A DNA stretch of 64,000 nt from positions 1,178,001 to 1,242,000 of the forward strand of contig BSDZ01000008.1 in NCBI GenBank assembly GCA_030268105.1. Direction: 5' to 3'. Positions 12,101-22,335 of this stretch are shown one piece after another (the stretch's first letter is position 1; each line of letters opens with the position of its first letter). The notes under the pieces were generated by a model. The model worked only from the letters and a program-made list of their open reading frames with translations. It was not told the DNA's origin and did not search any database. The DNA comes from Volvox africanus (lineage: Eukaryota; Chlorophyta; Chlorophyceae; Chlamydomonadales; Volvocaceae). The translations under genes were made by a program, and so were the position numbers.

Positions 12101-13789
12101 GGCGCACCAATGACGGCGGCGGCGCCGCCGCGGGGCTCCAGATGCAGGTCGGCGATGCGGTCGCGATCGGAGTCAGCAGCAGTGGCGGTGTACGGCACGT
12201 ACGGCCGCGGCGCCGGGGCTACCGCTGCCGCTGCCGCTGCAAGGCGAAAATCAGCGACCGAACAAAACTTGAGGCAAGTTGCCCGTGGTGCGTGTGACCC
12301 GTGGGTCATGTTTTAAGAAAGTGTATTGGGTTTGCATGTGGTGGCGGACGGTGTTAGCAGTCAGGAACTTCATAGTGTGCTATCCACTGATCGTGAATTT
12401 AAGACCAAAAGGTTTTATAACTTGTATAACATAATATACAAAAGTTTAAGTGTTTATAAAGTCTGAAAACCCTAAGTTTTATAAGTAAATCATAATTTTT
12501 TATACAATGTACATATTTTCTGTTTTTCGCGTTTGATTGGTGTTTCTGAAAATATTTCTGCTGTTGATCGTCTTTTGGGTCACCGCGGTTCAACGATTTT
12601 AGCAGTTGTTGCATGCGTTTTTAGGTCGTCTACGTTCTCTAGCTTTAATGGTTTCTAAATGTTAATAAAATGTAATAAAGCCCCACCGCAGATCCTGACG
12701 AGCCCTCCAAACCCTTTTCACGCGCACCCGAACCCGAACCCCAGGATGGGCGAGGGCCTTCAAGGACCCGATCAGTACGTTTACGAAGACTATGGCGACG
12801 ATACGGCCGATAACGACTTGGGTGTTGGCGCAGCGTACGGCACCAGGCCGCCGCGCCGCCGCCACCATTCGGCCATCGCCGGGAGTTTCACGCTGCCGCC
12901 GCGTCCCGCTGGCGTCAGCGATGCGCACTACGCGCAGATGGTACGGCAGCAGCGGAGGTGGTTAAACGCGCCCGCACAGCCCCAACGGCCATTGTCGGCA
13001 GTTCCGTTTCCCGTGCCGGCGTCGCAGAACTACAGTCGGCCACGTTCATCACGGCCGTGGCCGGACGGTACGGCAGCGCCGGTTCCGTCACGGGGATCGG
13101 CCCAGGCGGCGACGGCGGAGTCCGCCAACCGTCCCACTTCTGCGCTCGTTACCGTCATCCATCCTCGTGGAAAGCAGCTACCTCCCCGACCCGGCCAGCG
13201 GGGTAGTGGTGGCGGTCATAGCCACAAATCCATCTCCAGGAACGTCTCGACCAAATCCGGCGGGGAACATCTCGCTACTGCCTCCTTCATCAATGCGGTC
13301 TCTGCGGCCTTTCCAGCTGCTAAACCACAGCAGCGGGAGACGTACGCACCGCAAAACAGCGGCATCAGCGGCATCAGCGGCATCGGCGGTATCCGCGGCA
13401 TCAACGGCAACGCGTCGGCAGTGCCGTTATCGCGTCCAAACTCGGCAATGGCGGCGCCGCCAGGGGAGGTGGTACAACCGCCCACGTCGGAACCGCTGGC
13501 CAGTGGTGCGTCCAGCGCCGTACAACTGACGTACAGTGCACCGCCCGACGGCAAGCGGATACCCTGGGAATTTCGGGAGCACGTGGCGGCGGCAGCGGCG
13601 GTGGGGAGCATTCCTCAGCAGCCGGCCTTGGATGCGGGGGACGCGTCGGCGTCATCGTTGTCGTCGTTGTTGTCGCCGCCGCCGCCGCCGCTGCCCGATG
13701 TCGCCGCCGTCCGCCGCCGCCGCTCCACGGGTCATTCCACCGCATCGGCTGGTGGGGATCGCGGATCTCAACGACACTCGCAACAACAT

Positions 13790-13821
<32 letters not shown>

Positions 13822-13975
13822 GCAGCAGCAGCAGCGACCAGGTCGCTGGACTGGGTCTGTGTTCGGAGAGACGCTGCCGCCGGAGAGCTCGGGCCGCGAT
13901 GGGGAGCAGTACCAGCCGCGGAAGTTTGAGCTGCGGACCGACGGCATGGTTCTGGACGGCTACTTGGGCAGGTAG
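9183..13975 (+). CDS. Unrecognised large low-complexity protein, at least six exons
   Basis: Function unknown. Exons that join in frame: 9183-9304, 9595-10159, 10576-11073, 11378-11500, then 11831 onward and 12692-13975. The start is the ATG at 9183 (protein begins MASAGHAVSGVEEALRARAN). Most of it is Pro/Gln/Ser/Gly/Ala-rich. More ordered pieces are the N-terminal 60 residues, a segment with EEERKYRLARQRLLSPND, the piece RPDIFHISPEE, and an Ala/Glu/Arg helix with coiled-coil character (QRRAEEEAQQAAAELERQAR). The exon from 11831 reads to a stop at about 12316; the last intron (about 12283 to 12691) is ambiguous, with a weak CAA/GTTGCC donor fitting the 12691 acceptor and a GTGCGT donor fitting an acceptor at 12680. 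If neither is used, 12692-13975 is a separate gene. A poly-Gln stretch (CAA/CAG) lies near 13785-13838. The stop at 13973 lies inside a potential AG/GTAGTG donor. Confidence 0.65.
11551..11655 (+). repeat. CTCTGTCG/CTCTGTCT octamer array in intron
   Basis: More than ten copies of an 8-bp unit (GTCGCTTT, GTCGCTCT, GTCTCTCT) occur between the exons ending at 11500 and starting at 11831. It has no stops in several frames but lies between well-supported splice sites, so it is read as intronic. Confidence 0.85.
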
Positions 13976-14109
13976 TGGCTGTGCACCGAATACGTGCGGA
14001 GCAGCGGCACGACAGATTTGGTTGCCCTGTTTATTCGCGCGGCATGGCGAGATGGTGGATTGGTTGGTGGGCTGGGATGTATACGCGGCAGGACGATGAT
14101 TGCGCAGTT

Positions 14110-14975
14110 GGTAGCGGCAGCGGCAATATGCAGCAGTGGCAATATGCAGCAGTGGCAGCGGCGATATGCGGCAGCGGCAGCGGCAGCGGCAATATGCGGC
14201 AGCGGCAATATGCGGCAGCGGCAATATGCGGCAGCGGCAATATGCGGCAGCGGCAATATGCGGCAGCGGCAGCGGCAGCGGCAATATGCGGCAGCGGCAA
14301 TATGCGGCAGCGGCAATATGCGGCAGCGGCAATATGCAGCAGTGGCAGCGGCGATATGCGGCAGCGGCAGCGGCAGCGGCAATATGCGGCAGCGGCAATA
14401 TGCGGCAGCGGCAGCGGCAGCGGCAATATGCGGCAGCGGCAATATGCAGCAGTGGCAGCGGCGATATGCGGCAGCGGCAGCGGCGATATGCGGCAGCGGC
14501 AGCGGCAGCGGCAATATGCGGCAGCGGCAATATGCGGCAGCGGCAGCGGCAGCGGCAATATGCGGCAGCGGCAATATGCAGCAGCGGCGATATGCGGCAG
14601 CGGCAGCGGCAGCGGCAATATGCGGCAGCGGCAATATGCGGCAGCGGCAGCGGCAGCGGCAATATGCGGCAGCGGCAATATGCGGCAGCGGCAATATGCG
14701 GCAGCGGCAATATGCAGCAGTGGCAGCGGCGATATGCGGCAGCGGCAGCGGCAGCGGCAATATGCGGCAGCGGCAATATGCGGCAGCGGCAGCGGCAGCG
14801 GCAATATGCGGCAGCGGCAATATGCGGCAGCGGCAATATGCGGCAGCGGCAATATGCAGCAGTGGCAGCGGCAATATGCGGCAGCGGCAATATGCGGCAG
14901 CGGCAGCGGCAATATGCGGCAGCGGCAATATGCGGCAGCGGCAATATGCGGCAGCGGCAATATGCGGCAGCGGCG
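14110..14975 (+). repeat. GGCAGC / GGCAATATGC compound minisatellite (about 870 bp)
   Basis: The array alternates hexamers GGCAGC with decamers GGCAATATGC, plus occasional GCAGTGGCAGCGGCGATATG variants, forming 16-bp and 28-bp units. It begins about 135 bp after the stop of the preceding low-complexity gene. Units without stops leave all plus-strand and several minus-strand frames open for about 300 codons, so the long open frames here are a consequence of the repeat. It is probably in the 3' region of that gene or intergenic. Confidence 0.95.
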
Positions 14976-15512
14976 GTGGGAGATTGGCAGACGATCACAT
15001 GCGGCCGGAAGGTTGCTTCGAGGGGTCCATCACAGATTGCGCAGGATTAGCAGCGCAAAGGATGTACGGCAGGGACGTGGCAGGCAGCACCAGCAGCAGC
15101 CCGGAGAAGCGGCGTGTGCAGTACTGCGTGTGTGTATGAGTGCATGTAAGGAGCTGACGACAATTTATGAGGAGGTCGTACATCGTGCGTGTATATCGGA
15201 AGGGGCCTTATGGGGGCCTTATGGCTGTATGGAGTAGGGTCGTGCGTAATGTTGAGTAGTGAGGGGTGAGAGGTCCAACAGAGGGAGGACTGTGAAAGCG
15301 GTCAGTCAGTCTGTCTGTCTGTCTGTGTTCGAGTTCATGTGGTCGTATTCGTGTGTTTTGGGGGGTGCGCCTCAGCCCCGGGTGGCTGCCTAGGTTAGGC
15401 GGAGGTTAGGCCGGCACTCCAGTACAAGCACCGTACGGCAAAGTTCTTCTTGGCACGACAAACTGCTTGTCGGTAATGCTGTGGGGGTGCTCATCAGAAG
15501 CAGGTGATGCGG

Positions 15513-15580
<68 letters not shown>

Positions 15581-16098
15581 CCCCCCAAAGGGTCCCCCCA
15601 CACGATATGATATGATGGACAAAAGCGAAAGCAACATGGTGCTGCCATAAAGCCCGCGCGGCGTCCTTGGGGCCCGCGGACCCACGGACTCAGATCAGAT
15701 CAGATCACTTGTACGGAATACACCGGCGTGTTGCCCGAAGGGATCCCCATTCGTACAAATCTCATACTCATGTTTCCGGTCCTCCCTTCCCCCCCAGATC
15801 TGTGAAGGGAGTGAGGGGTTCTGGTTCCGGGTGGCTCATCAATACACCAAACTCACCCCCGTACGGCGTCCTTTCAGTGTCCAGCCAGTGCTGAGTCGAG
15901 GGAGGCGTAGAGAGCTGGGAAAGGCAGCAGCCTAGGGGGAAAGGGGTGAGGGGCCCAACCGCCTTGCAACCGACGTCAACACCAACACCCCTGAATACGG
16001 AAGGCGATGCACTGGCGGTTATCGGTGAATTGGTTGCACATTTCGTCGGTAGTTGGTTTGACCGGAGAAAAAGGTTATTGTCGGTATGTTGACGTTTG
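14976..16098. other. Intergenic region with one copy of a duplicated block and a GGGTGA array
   Basis: No gene was recognised. About 15357-15510 holds a G/C-rich block (GGGGTGCGCCTCAGC, GGCCGGCACTCC, GCAAAGTTCTTCTTGGC, GTGGGGGTGCTCATCAGAAG) that recurs at 18716-18925. At 15511-15580 there are about eleven GGGTGA units; the second copy has essentially one unit at the same place, so the array expanded after the duplication. Confidence 0.7.
15511..15580 (+). repeat. GGGTGA hexamer array
   Basis: About eleven uninterrupted GGGTGA units end at a run of C. Four-fold G-runs make G-quadruplex formation on the plus strand possible (inference). Confidence 0.95.
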
Positions 16099-16370
16099 GA
16101 ATGAAGCAATGGCTGTTATGTAAAGACGGAGACTTACGTACTGTGCGCGATGGACTGCCCTCTCGACACATGGTGTGACCCATGGGACAGTGGGGTCACG
16201 TCACGTCAATGCACACGGACAAGTGACCCTCGGGTCGACATCGGTTGCCCGGGTAAAGCTCAACCTTAATGACCCGTACAGGAGTGAATCTTCCTTCCGA
16301 AGTAAATCAGCAACTAATACTGGCGTTGCAGAGTACGGCAAAGCACCAAGATCAGGATATATAAGGTTGC
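16099..16370 (+). promoter_or_regulatory. Promoter block, copy A, with TATA box and paired palindromes
   Basis: This 270-bp block is about 90% identical to 19134-19415. It holds TGACCCATGGGACA at 16176-16189, GACCCTCGGGTC at 16225-16236, two adjacent CACGTCA-like sites and TATATAA at 16358-16364, about 150 bp before the ATG at 16512. The distance between the palindrome centres (48 bp) is the same in both copies. Its promoter role is inferred from the TATA box and position. Confidence 0.7.
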
Positions 16371-16511
16371 ACGGTACCGTAGCAGACGAGCAGCCAGAAG
16401 ACAGGGCGGATTACTCTTTTGCTGCAAAAGAAAACTTTTAATTATAATTTCAACCTCGCCTTGCCTTGTTGTGCCATCGGTTCATCCAATGTTATAGCAA
16501 ACTCTACAAAT

Positions 16512-16769
16512 ATGGCGGAGCTTCTCGCCAAGGTGTTGCCTGTGCAGGCATTTGTGAGAAAACGAGCTCGACCTCAATCCGCACAGGTGCGCCTTTTTAC
16601 AGAGCGGCCCGACCTTTACAAAAAATGAAGGCTAGGGGAAATTTCCTTCGATTTGGAATATATTCTTTCACACTCTGTTCTACTTGAATGTCCATTTGGA
16701 AATATTACGACCGTCAGAAGCTCCACACATAATTCAGCTGATGGGCTTATTTGATGAGCACGTGCCTCG

Positions 16770-16812
<43 letters not shown>

Positions 16813-16830
16813 GTGAGCCTGCCTGCGAGC

Positions 16831-16863
<33 letters not shown>

Positions 16864-17619
16864 CAGCATCAAGCGACTTCCGCATGCCTAATACGCGATG
16901 TCTCTTTCTCTCCGAAGGGACCTGATGGCGGGGACGAGGAGGGGGGAGCCGCTGCTGCCCCGCAGGCCGCGCCCTTGGCTACCCCCTCTGATGCAGCTGC
17001 GGCCGCCTGCACTTGCCGGGCGGTTCGAGAAAGTGCCGCGCAACACCAACAGCCGGTGCAAGTACATGTACAGGTAGAGGTACAGGAGGGCCTTCTGGGC
17101 AAAATACGGGACGAGCTTCGACAGACGAACCAGGAGGTGGCGGCGGTACGGGACGAGCTCCGAAAGACGCGTGCGGCGGTTACGGACGCCGTACGGGACG
17201 AACTTCGACAGACACGGGCTGCAGTTGTGGATGCGGGACGGGACGAACTCCGAGAGACGTGTGGAGCAGTTATGGAGGCAATGAAGAGGGCTATTGACGA
17301 GCAGTGCCGCGCGCTGCGCCTACAGGCCGCGCTGCAGCTCTCCACGAAGTATTTCTACCAGGGTAATGGTTACGACCACACTCCCTGCTTTGGTGACGAG
17401 GACCGTAAAGTCATGCAGGAGGTCCTAATGAACGCAATGAGAGATGAGGCGACGGACGTGACGGTCTTCCTAACCCGCTTCGACAAAGACCCGTCCCAGC
17501 AGTACCTCCAGCTAGCTAATTACCTCCATAGCCTGACGGGCATTCAGCCGAAACTTGAAGAAGTCCCAACTGAAGATTGTTACTCGAGAAAAAGGATCAA
17601 GTACAACATGCGCTTGTAG
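16512..17619 (+). CDS. Unrecognised two-exon protein with RDELR coiled-coil repeats
   Basis: Function unknown. Exon 1 is 16512-16586 (25 aa, MAELLAKVLPVQAFVRKRAR...); exon 2 probably starts at 16918 after a pyrimidine tract and ends with TAG at 17619, giving about 258 aa. An alternative acceptor at 16866 is also in phase. After an Ala/Pro-rich linker come four repeats beginning RDELR(Q/K/E)T at nucleotide positions 17107, 17149, 17194 and 17239 (14 then 15 residues apart), predicting a short coiled coil. The C-terminal ~110 residues look globular (STKYFYQGNGYDHTPCFGDE, VFLTRFDKDPSQQYLQLANY). The first exon sits behind the TATA block at 16099-16370. There is no signal peptide or membrane segment. 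The intron is almost wholly CCTG and TGTC repeats. Confidence 0.65.
16771..16866 (+). repeat. CCTG and TGTC tetramer runs in intron
   Basis: CCTG repeated about eight times is followed, after a short interruption, by GTCT repeated six times, directly before the second-exon acceptor region. The same tetramers appear near 15304-15325 and 18600-18620. Confidence 0.9.
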
Positions 17620-18715
17620 GCCAGGCGTGTCTTGTCGGTGGCGGCGCTGTATGTTTGTGAGACTGCAGTCCGGAGGTGTAGGGTAAAATCCTATACCGCT
17701 AAATACCGGTTTATTTAAAGAAGAAGATTTTTGTGTGTATGTGTGCCGGGAAGCTCTTGTACGGTATTGCAGCCGAGGAGGCCATGTCCTTCCACATGAC
17801 TAGCATGTTGAGTCACCTCGCGCAAGCGGATGGGATCTGGACGTCTGCAGCTGCCGTATACTTTCTTTTGCACTTTATTAAAAGACGGGTGCTGGTGTAT
17901 GCAGCCGTTTATAGTACAATACCTGTATTGACACGCACCTTGAGTGTGAGGTGAAACGCAGGGTAACGTAACAGCATCTGCGTTGGGAGGCTCTGTAGGG
18001 CCCTATGAACGTACAACACACGCCTTGAAGTGGCATGTACGTACAAATGAAGAAGTGTGCCCCACCCGCCCCATTGCCCAATCATGGAGCGGGAGCGCAA
18101 CCCACAGCCATGTAAACATCCGTAGACATTCGTCAGTTTTAGCCAAATCTCTCCCAGATGCAGTTGCTCTCGGAAACGACGTAGAAGGGCTTTGCAGAGA
18201 AGAATCGTAACACAGTGTGCAATATATGGCGCTGGATGCTCTTAGCTGAGAAATCTGTCCCGCCTAATCTGTCCCCACACTCCTCCCCAGTGAACAACCT
18301 CGGGTGCCCCCCCGTCATGGCACTCCGTTGAGCAACTTGCGCCTTGCAGCCGCTGGCGTGTGGTAAATCTTTGATGGCTGCCCGATAGGGGTATTTGTTG
18401 AAAGGATTTGGAAAGATAAGATTACCGGCGGCTGTAAGCAAAATGTTAGCAGCCTTATCAGCCATCTATGTACCGCTTGTGCATATTTGCATACCACTAG
18501 TGCAGACACAGAGACCGACCGACAGAAAGACAGACAGACGTAGCCGCCCCTCCACTACGCATCATTGAATTGCCAGCAGCAGCCTTTTGTCTACCTGAAC
18601 TCTATCTGTCTGTCTGTCTTTTTGCCCGCTTGTGCTTGTGCTTGTGTCCTGAGCGCGTGTGTGTGCATGTTTGGGGTTAACCAGAAGCGACGTTGCTTGT
18701 GCGTGTGTGTGTGTT
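17620..18715. other. 3' flank of the coiled-coil gene and unassigned sequence
   Basis: No further gene was recognised. A TGTAA, the usual green-algal polyadenylation signal, occurs at about 18112-18118 but lies far from the stop. The piece at about 18426-18478 (GCAAAATGTTAGCAGCCTTATCAGCC) has an approximate second copy at about 21007-21056. Confidence 0.4.
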
Positions 18716-18925
18716 CATTGGGGGGTGCGCCTCAGCTCAGGGCGACTGCCTAGCCTTCCGGAGGTTAGGCCGGCACTCCTTCCCGTACGGTAGTACAATC
18801 TCCGTTGGCAGTACAATCATCGTATGGCAGTACAATCACCGGACGGCAAAGTTCTTCTTGGCGCGAGCACACACTTGTCGGCAATGGCTGTGGGGGTGCT
18901 CATCAGAAGCAGGTAATACGCGTGA
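18716..18925 (+). repeat. Second copy of the block at 15357-15510
   Basis: It shares GGGGTGCGCCTCAG, GAGGTTAGGCCGGCACTCC, CGGCAAAGTTCTTCTTGGC and GTGGGGGTGCTCATCAGAAGC with the upstream block in the same order. It holds an extra insertion of GGCAGTACAATCACCG-like units. Together with 19134-19415 it shows that the whole upstream flank of the coiled-coil gene was duplicated. Confidence 0.8.
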
Positions 18926-19133
18926 GGGTGCTGGAGCTGACGGATCAGCCACCTCTTATGAGAGAGGCAGGAGGCGGCGGGCAAGGGTGGGTGAGAGGTC
19001 CAACCCGTAGTATCATGATATCGATTAAAATTTCAGATCGGTCCTTAATGCGCTCACGAGCGCTTCACTTTCGAGAAACAAATAATTAAGACGAGTTGTT
19101 GATGGCGTTCATTATGGCATTCATTTGGCGTTC

Positions 19134-19415
19134 CGAATGAAGCAATGGCTGTCATGTAAAGACGGAGACTTACGTACTGTGCGCGATGGACCGCCCTCTG
19201 GACAAATGGTGTGACCCATGGGTCAGTGGGGTAACGTCACGTCAATGTACACGGACAAGTGACCCACGGGTCGACATCGGTTTCCCGGGTAAAGCTCAAC
19301 CTTAATGACCCGTACAGTGACCCGTACAGTGAATCTTCCTTCTGAAGTAAATCAGCAACAAATACTGGCGTTGCAGAGTACGGCAAAGCACTAAGGTCAG
19401 GATATATAAGGTTGC
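19134..19415 (+). promoter_or_regulatory. Promoter block, copy B, with TATA box and paired palindromes
   Basis: It matches 16099-16370. The palindromes are perfect here: TGACCCATGGGTCA at 19212-19225 and GACCCACGGGTC at 19261-19272. A 12-bp unit TGACCCGTACAG is doubled. TATATAA lies near 19403-19409. Similarity stops just after the TATA box; the sequence beyond is unrelated to the coiled-coil gene, so this is either an orphan promoter or serves an unidentified transcript. Confidence 0.6.
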
Positions 19416-21126
19416 GCATCATAACTTCTCATAATATATGTGATCGTTGAGGTCCTCAGGCCATGATGTATAGTATGCCTGGCCGTGTAAGACCCACAAA
19501 GTGTTGTGTGACAGGCATTCGCTCGGGTGCTGCGCTGACGCCTTTTGGACTCCACTGTCAGTCATAAGTTGCAAGCTCAAATTATTCCTTTGTTGCTAGT
19601 AGTAATTGTAGTATCTCTGTTGTGTTCGCCTAAGCAAATGCCCAATCGGAAGATGACCATACTCGGTCTATCCTGGACACTACCCGTAGATACCCCATGA
19701 TACTACAATAATGATGGTGGCACCTACACCATGCAGGTCATGATGTCAACTAACCCACACACGGTCAACCAATCAGCAGCAATAACATATGTACATACAT
19801 GCATGCATGCATGCATGGAAAAAAAATGGGAAAAACCTGAAGCACCACCTACATCAAAGCCAGATCCTGCCTAGGCACACCTTTATGCATGATTGCTGCT
19901 GCAGTAGTTGAGAGCCACAAAGGCAAAGGCCTCTCGAGGTGCTGACAGGGTGCTTCTGCATCTTGATATTGTACTTGTGTGTGGGCCGTACATGTACGAC
20001 TACTATAGCTGCTGCATCGGATACATCAGCAAGCCAGGCAAAAGGAGGGGCAGTGCCAAGGCCGCAAAAGCTCAAGGTCCTACTAGCGCTCTAACGGATT
20101 TTATTACAGTTAACATTCATAAAATGTTGAAGCAGGCTTCTATTGATTTAAGGAAATTTTCTGGAAAAGCAGATATGGGCTATACATGGGACTGGGACAC
20201 CTGGCCATCCAGCAAGAAAGCAATCAGGGGGCACAGGTAGGGGTGTGGCATCATGTGTGTGTAGGTATGGGGTCCTTCAACAGTCTGCTGTACCTGATGC
20301 CACCGCCAAGCAAGTTCATTTAATGCTTGGTAGAGCACGCTAAGTACCGTCATCATCACCAAAGCGAATATGCAGCAGGCAGCAGACCATATGGAGTGAG
20401 GCCACTGCGTAAGGCCAGACAAGGAAGAAGGCAGGCAGGAGGCCAAGCAAGCAAGCAAGCATGGAGGGGGATGATGCATGATGGATGAAGGACACGGCAG
20501 CATGACCCTGGTAGATCAAATGAGCGAGCGAGGGAGTGAGGCCACAAAATGAAGAGAAGACCTACCTTGATTGTGTGACCAAGATAGGGCTAGCTAATGA
20601 GCGGTTGCTTGTTTGGGATTTGGAATTTGGGCGGAGGATGGATGCATGGGTGGATGGGGTCGACCCATCCGTCCGCCCATACATGATAATGATCTTCTTG
20701 CATCAGGAGCTCCTTGCATTTATTTTCTTGCTTAGCCAGATTGTACCCTAACCAAGCATGCAGACAGATGCCCAGCTACGATTACAAGCCCACTGCCCAC
20801 CTGCCTGTTCCATGAAATGTAGTATTGATGACTGTGGCAGGGTGGCCTATAGGACAAGAGAGCTATTTACACAGATCTGACCTTACATTACTCAGTTACG
20901 CAACCAGTGTCGGTCCATATCAATCAGACTATTTTGGCATCTCCTCAAAATGAAAAAAGATCTAGTCACTGAGAAGTGTATGGTCCGTACAGTCCAATGT
21001 GATTGCTATTGGCTGTCAGCAAAATGTTCACAGCCTGATCAGTCATTTACCGCTGGTCTAGACAGGCTGACTGATTGTCACTTAGTCTGTCACTCTATCT
21101 GCCAGTCGGTCAATCTCTCGTGAAGG
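19416..21126. other. Lower-GC repeat-rich region without a recognised gene
   Basis: Base composition is lower in GC than the neighbours. It contains a CATG run at 19793-19816, an AAGCAAGC run near 20446-20460, and a frame open from about 19908 to 20240 (with VCGPYMYDYYSCC and KMLKQASIDLRKFSGKADMG) that lacks an ATG and clear splice sites. It may be a remnant of a mobile element or an exon of an unknown gene. No terminal repeats or transposase motifs were seen. Confidence 0.35.
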
Positions 21127-21263
21127 AGGGCTCCACCCCCCTCCCTCCCTCCCTCCACCCCTCCCTCCCTCCTTCCCTCCCTCCCTCCCCCCCTCCTCCC
21201 TCCCTCCCTCCCTCCCTCCCCCACTCCTCCCTCCCTCCCTCCCTCCAACCCTCCCTCCCTCCC
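21127..21263 (+). repeat. CCCTCC pyrimidine array, intergenic
   Basis: About 135 bp of CCCTCCCT/CCCTCCAC/CCCTCCTT, the same motif as the intronic array at 5695-6000. Confidence 0.9.
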
Positions 21264-22193
21264 AGCAGTGAGCAGCTTCCTCGCCACCACTTGGGTCGTC
21301 ATCAGTTGCTGTCCTCATCACAACTCAACACCTCCTCCCTGTTTTTGAGTTTGAGACAAGCCATGATATGCTGCTACTGCTGCTAACAGGCCGGCTTCAT
21401 CTCTTATGTGCGTGGGATAGGGGGGCTTCGCTTCACCCGTGGCCACTACCTGGGAGTCCCTACCTTCCCCTGTCCTTCGAGACATCCTCATCCGCGATTT
21501 TCCGAAATCAGTTATTTTCCCGGGTTCAGCACCCACCACCAGCATCCAGTGGAATGTGCCGGATCAATTGCGGCCTCAACTCCACTCCTGGTCGGCTCCC
21601 AAGTCACCAGAACCGGGGTCCTCACCGTGCATCAACATCGGGGCCACATCCACCCTCAACCATAGGGAGAATATTATCCCGTTCGCAGTCAGGACCGATC
21701 CTAGACCGTCCAGGGACACAGTGGCGTGCCTTACCGGTTGTGTCATACAATATGGGTTTTTCCGGTGTCGTGTTGTTCCTCCCAAGCACAGGGCTGTCCA
21801 TCTCCACATTTTCAGGTTTGATGGTTTTATAAAAACCCTAACTACGGACATCTAAATTGTGCAAATTCCTGTTGGGGGAAATTCTTGCGAAATTTTGCGG
21901 GCATCTGTCTGTAAGCGCCTTTCCCTCCACATGCACCGGACTTACGGTTATCCTACTTCGATCCTCTTCTTCCAAGTCACGAGCTCACGATATCAAATTG
22001 GACACGGCCCACTCCAGGGCATTTCTTGTTTAATTGCCACGTGGAAAAGTGAATTTACGTGGAAATGGGAAGCCCTTTCCAAGCGCTGCCCCAGACAATG
22101 TGCTTCGTTGACTGCCCGCCACTTCTGCTCATTCTCAACGACACGCAGCGATCTGGTCCGAGGATGCATGCCTGTACTATACATGATTGAGAT
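21264..22193. other. 5' flank of the HAD phosphatase gene
   Basis: No gene was recognised. One plus-strand frame is open from 21408 to 21855, but it has no splice support or family resemblance. Confidence 0.4.
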
Positions 22194-22200
22194 TATAAAA
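22194..22200 (+). promoter_or_regulatory. TATA box of the HAD phosphatase gene
   Basis: TATAAAA lies 136 bp before the first in-frame ATG (22336), a spacing that leaves about 100 nt for the 5' UTR. Assignment is by sequence and position only. Confidence 0.5.
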
Positions 22201-22335
22201 GGAACATCATGTGATATATGACATCACGTGGTAGGCAGTAAGCGAAAAGGTAAAGAGCAGCAAGTCTGATTGCAACATCTGTTTTGCGCCCTCGCCGATG
22301 AACGTTTCAACATCTCTCTAATAATTACAGACGCA

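Noticed and set aside
13994..15237. Very long overlapping open frames on both strands (300-450 codons)
   Set aside because: They are produced by the stop-free GGCAGC/GGCAATATGC minisatellite and encode only its repetition in every frame.
15511..15580. GGGTGA array as a CRISPR or telomere
   Set aside because: There are no spacers, and the unit differs from the TTTTAGGG telomere repeat; it is a simple hexamer expansion.
19416..21126. Transposon
   Set aside because: Composition shift and flanking repeat are suggestive, but no terminal inverted repeats, target duplication, transposase or reverse-transcriptase motifs were seen.
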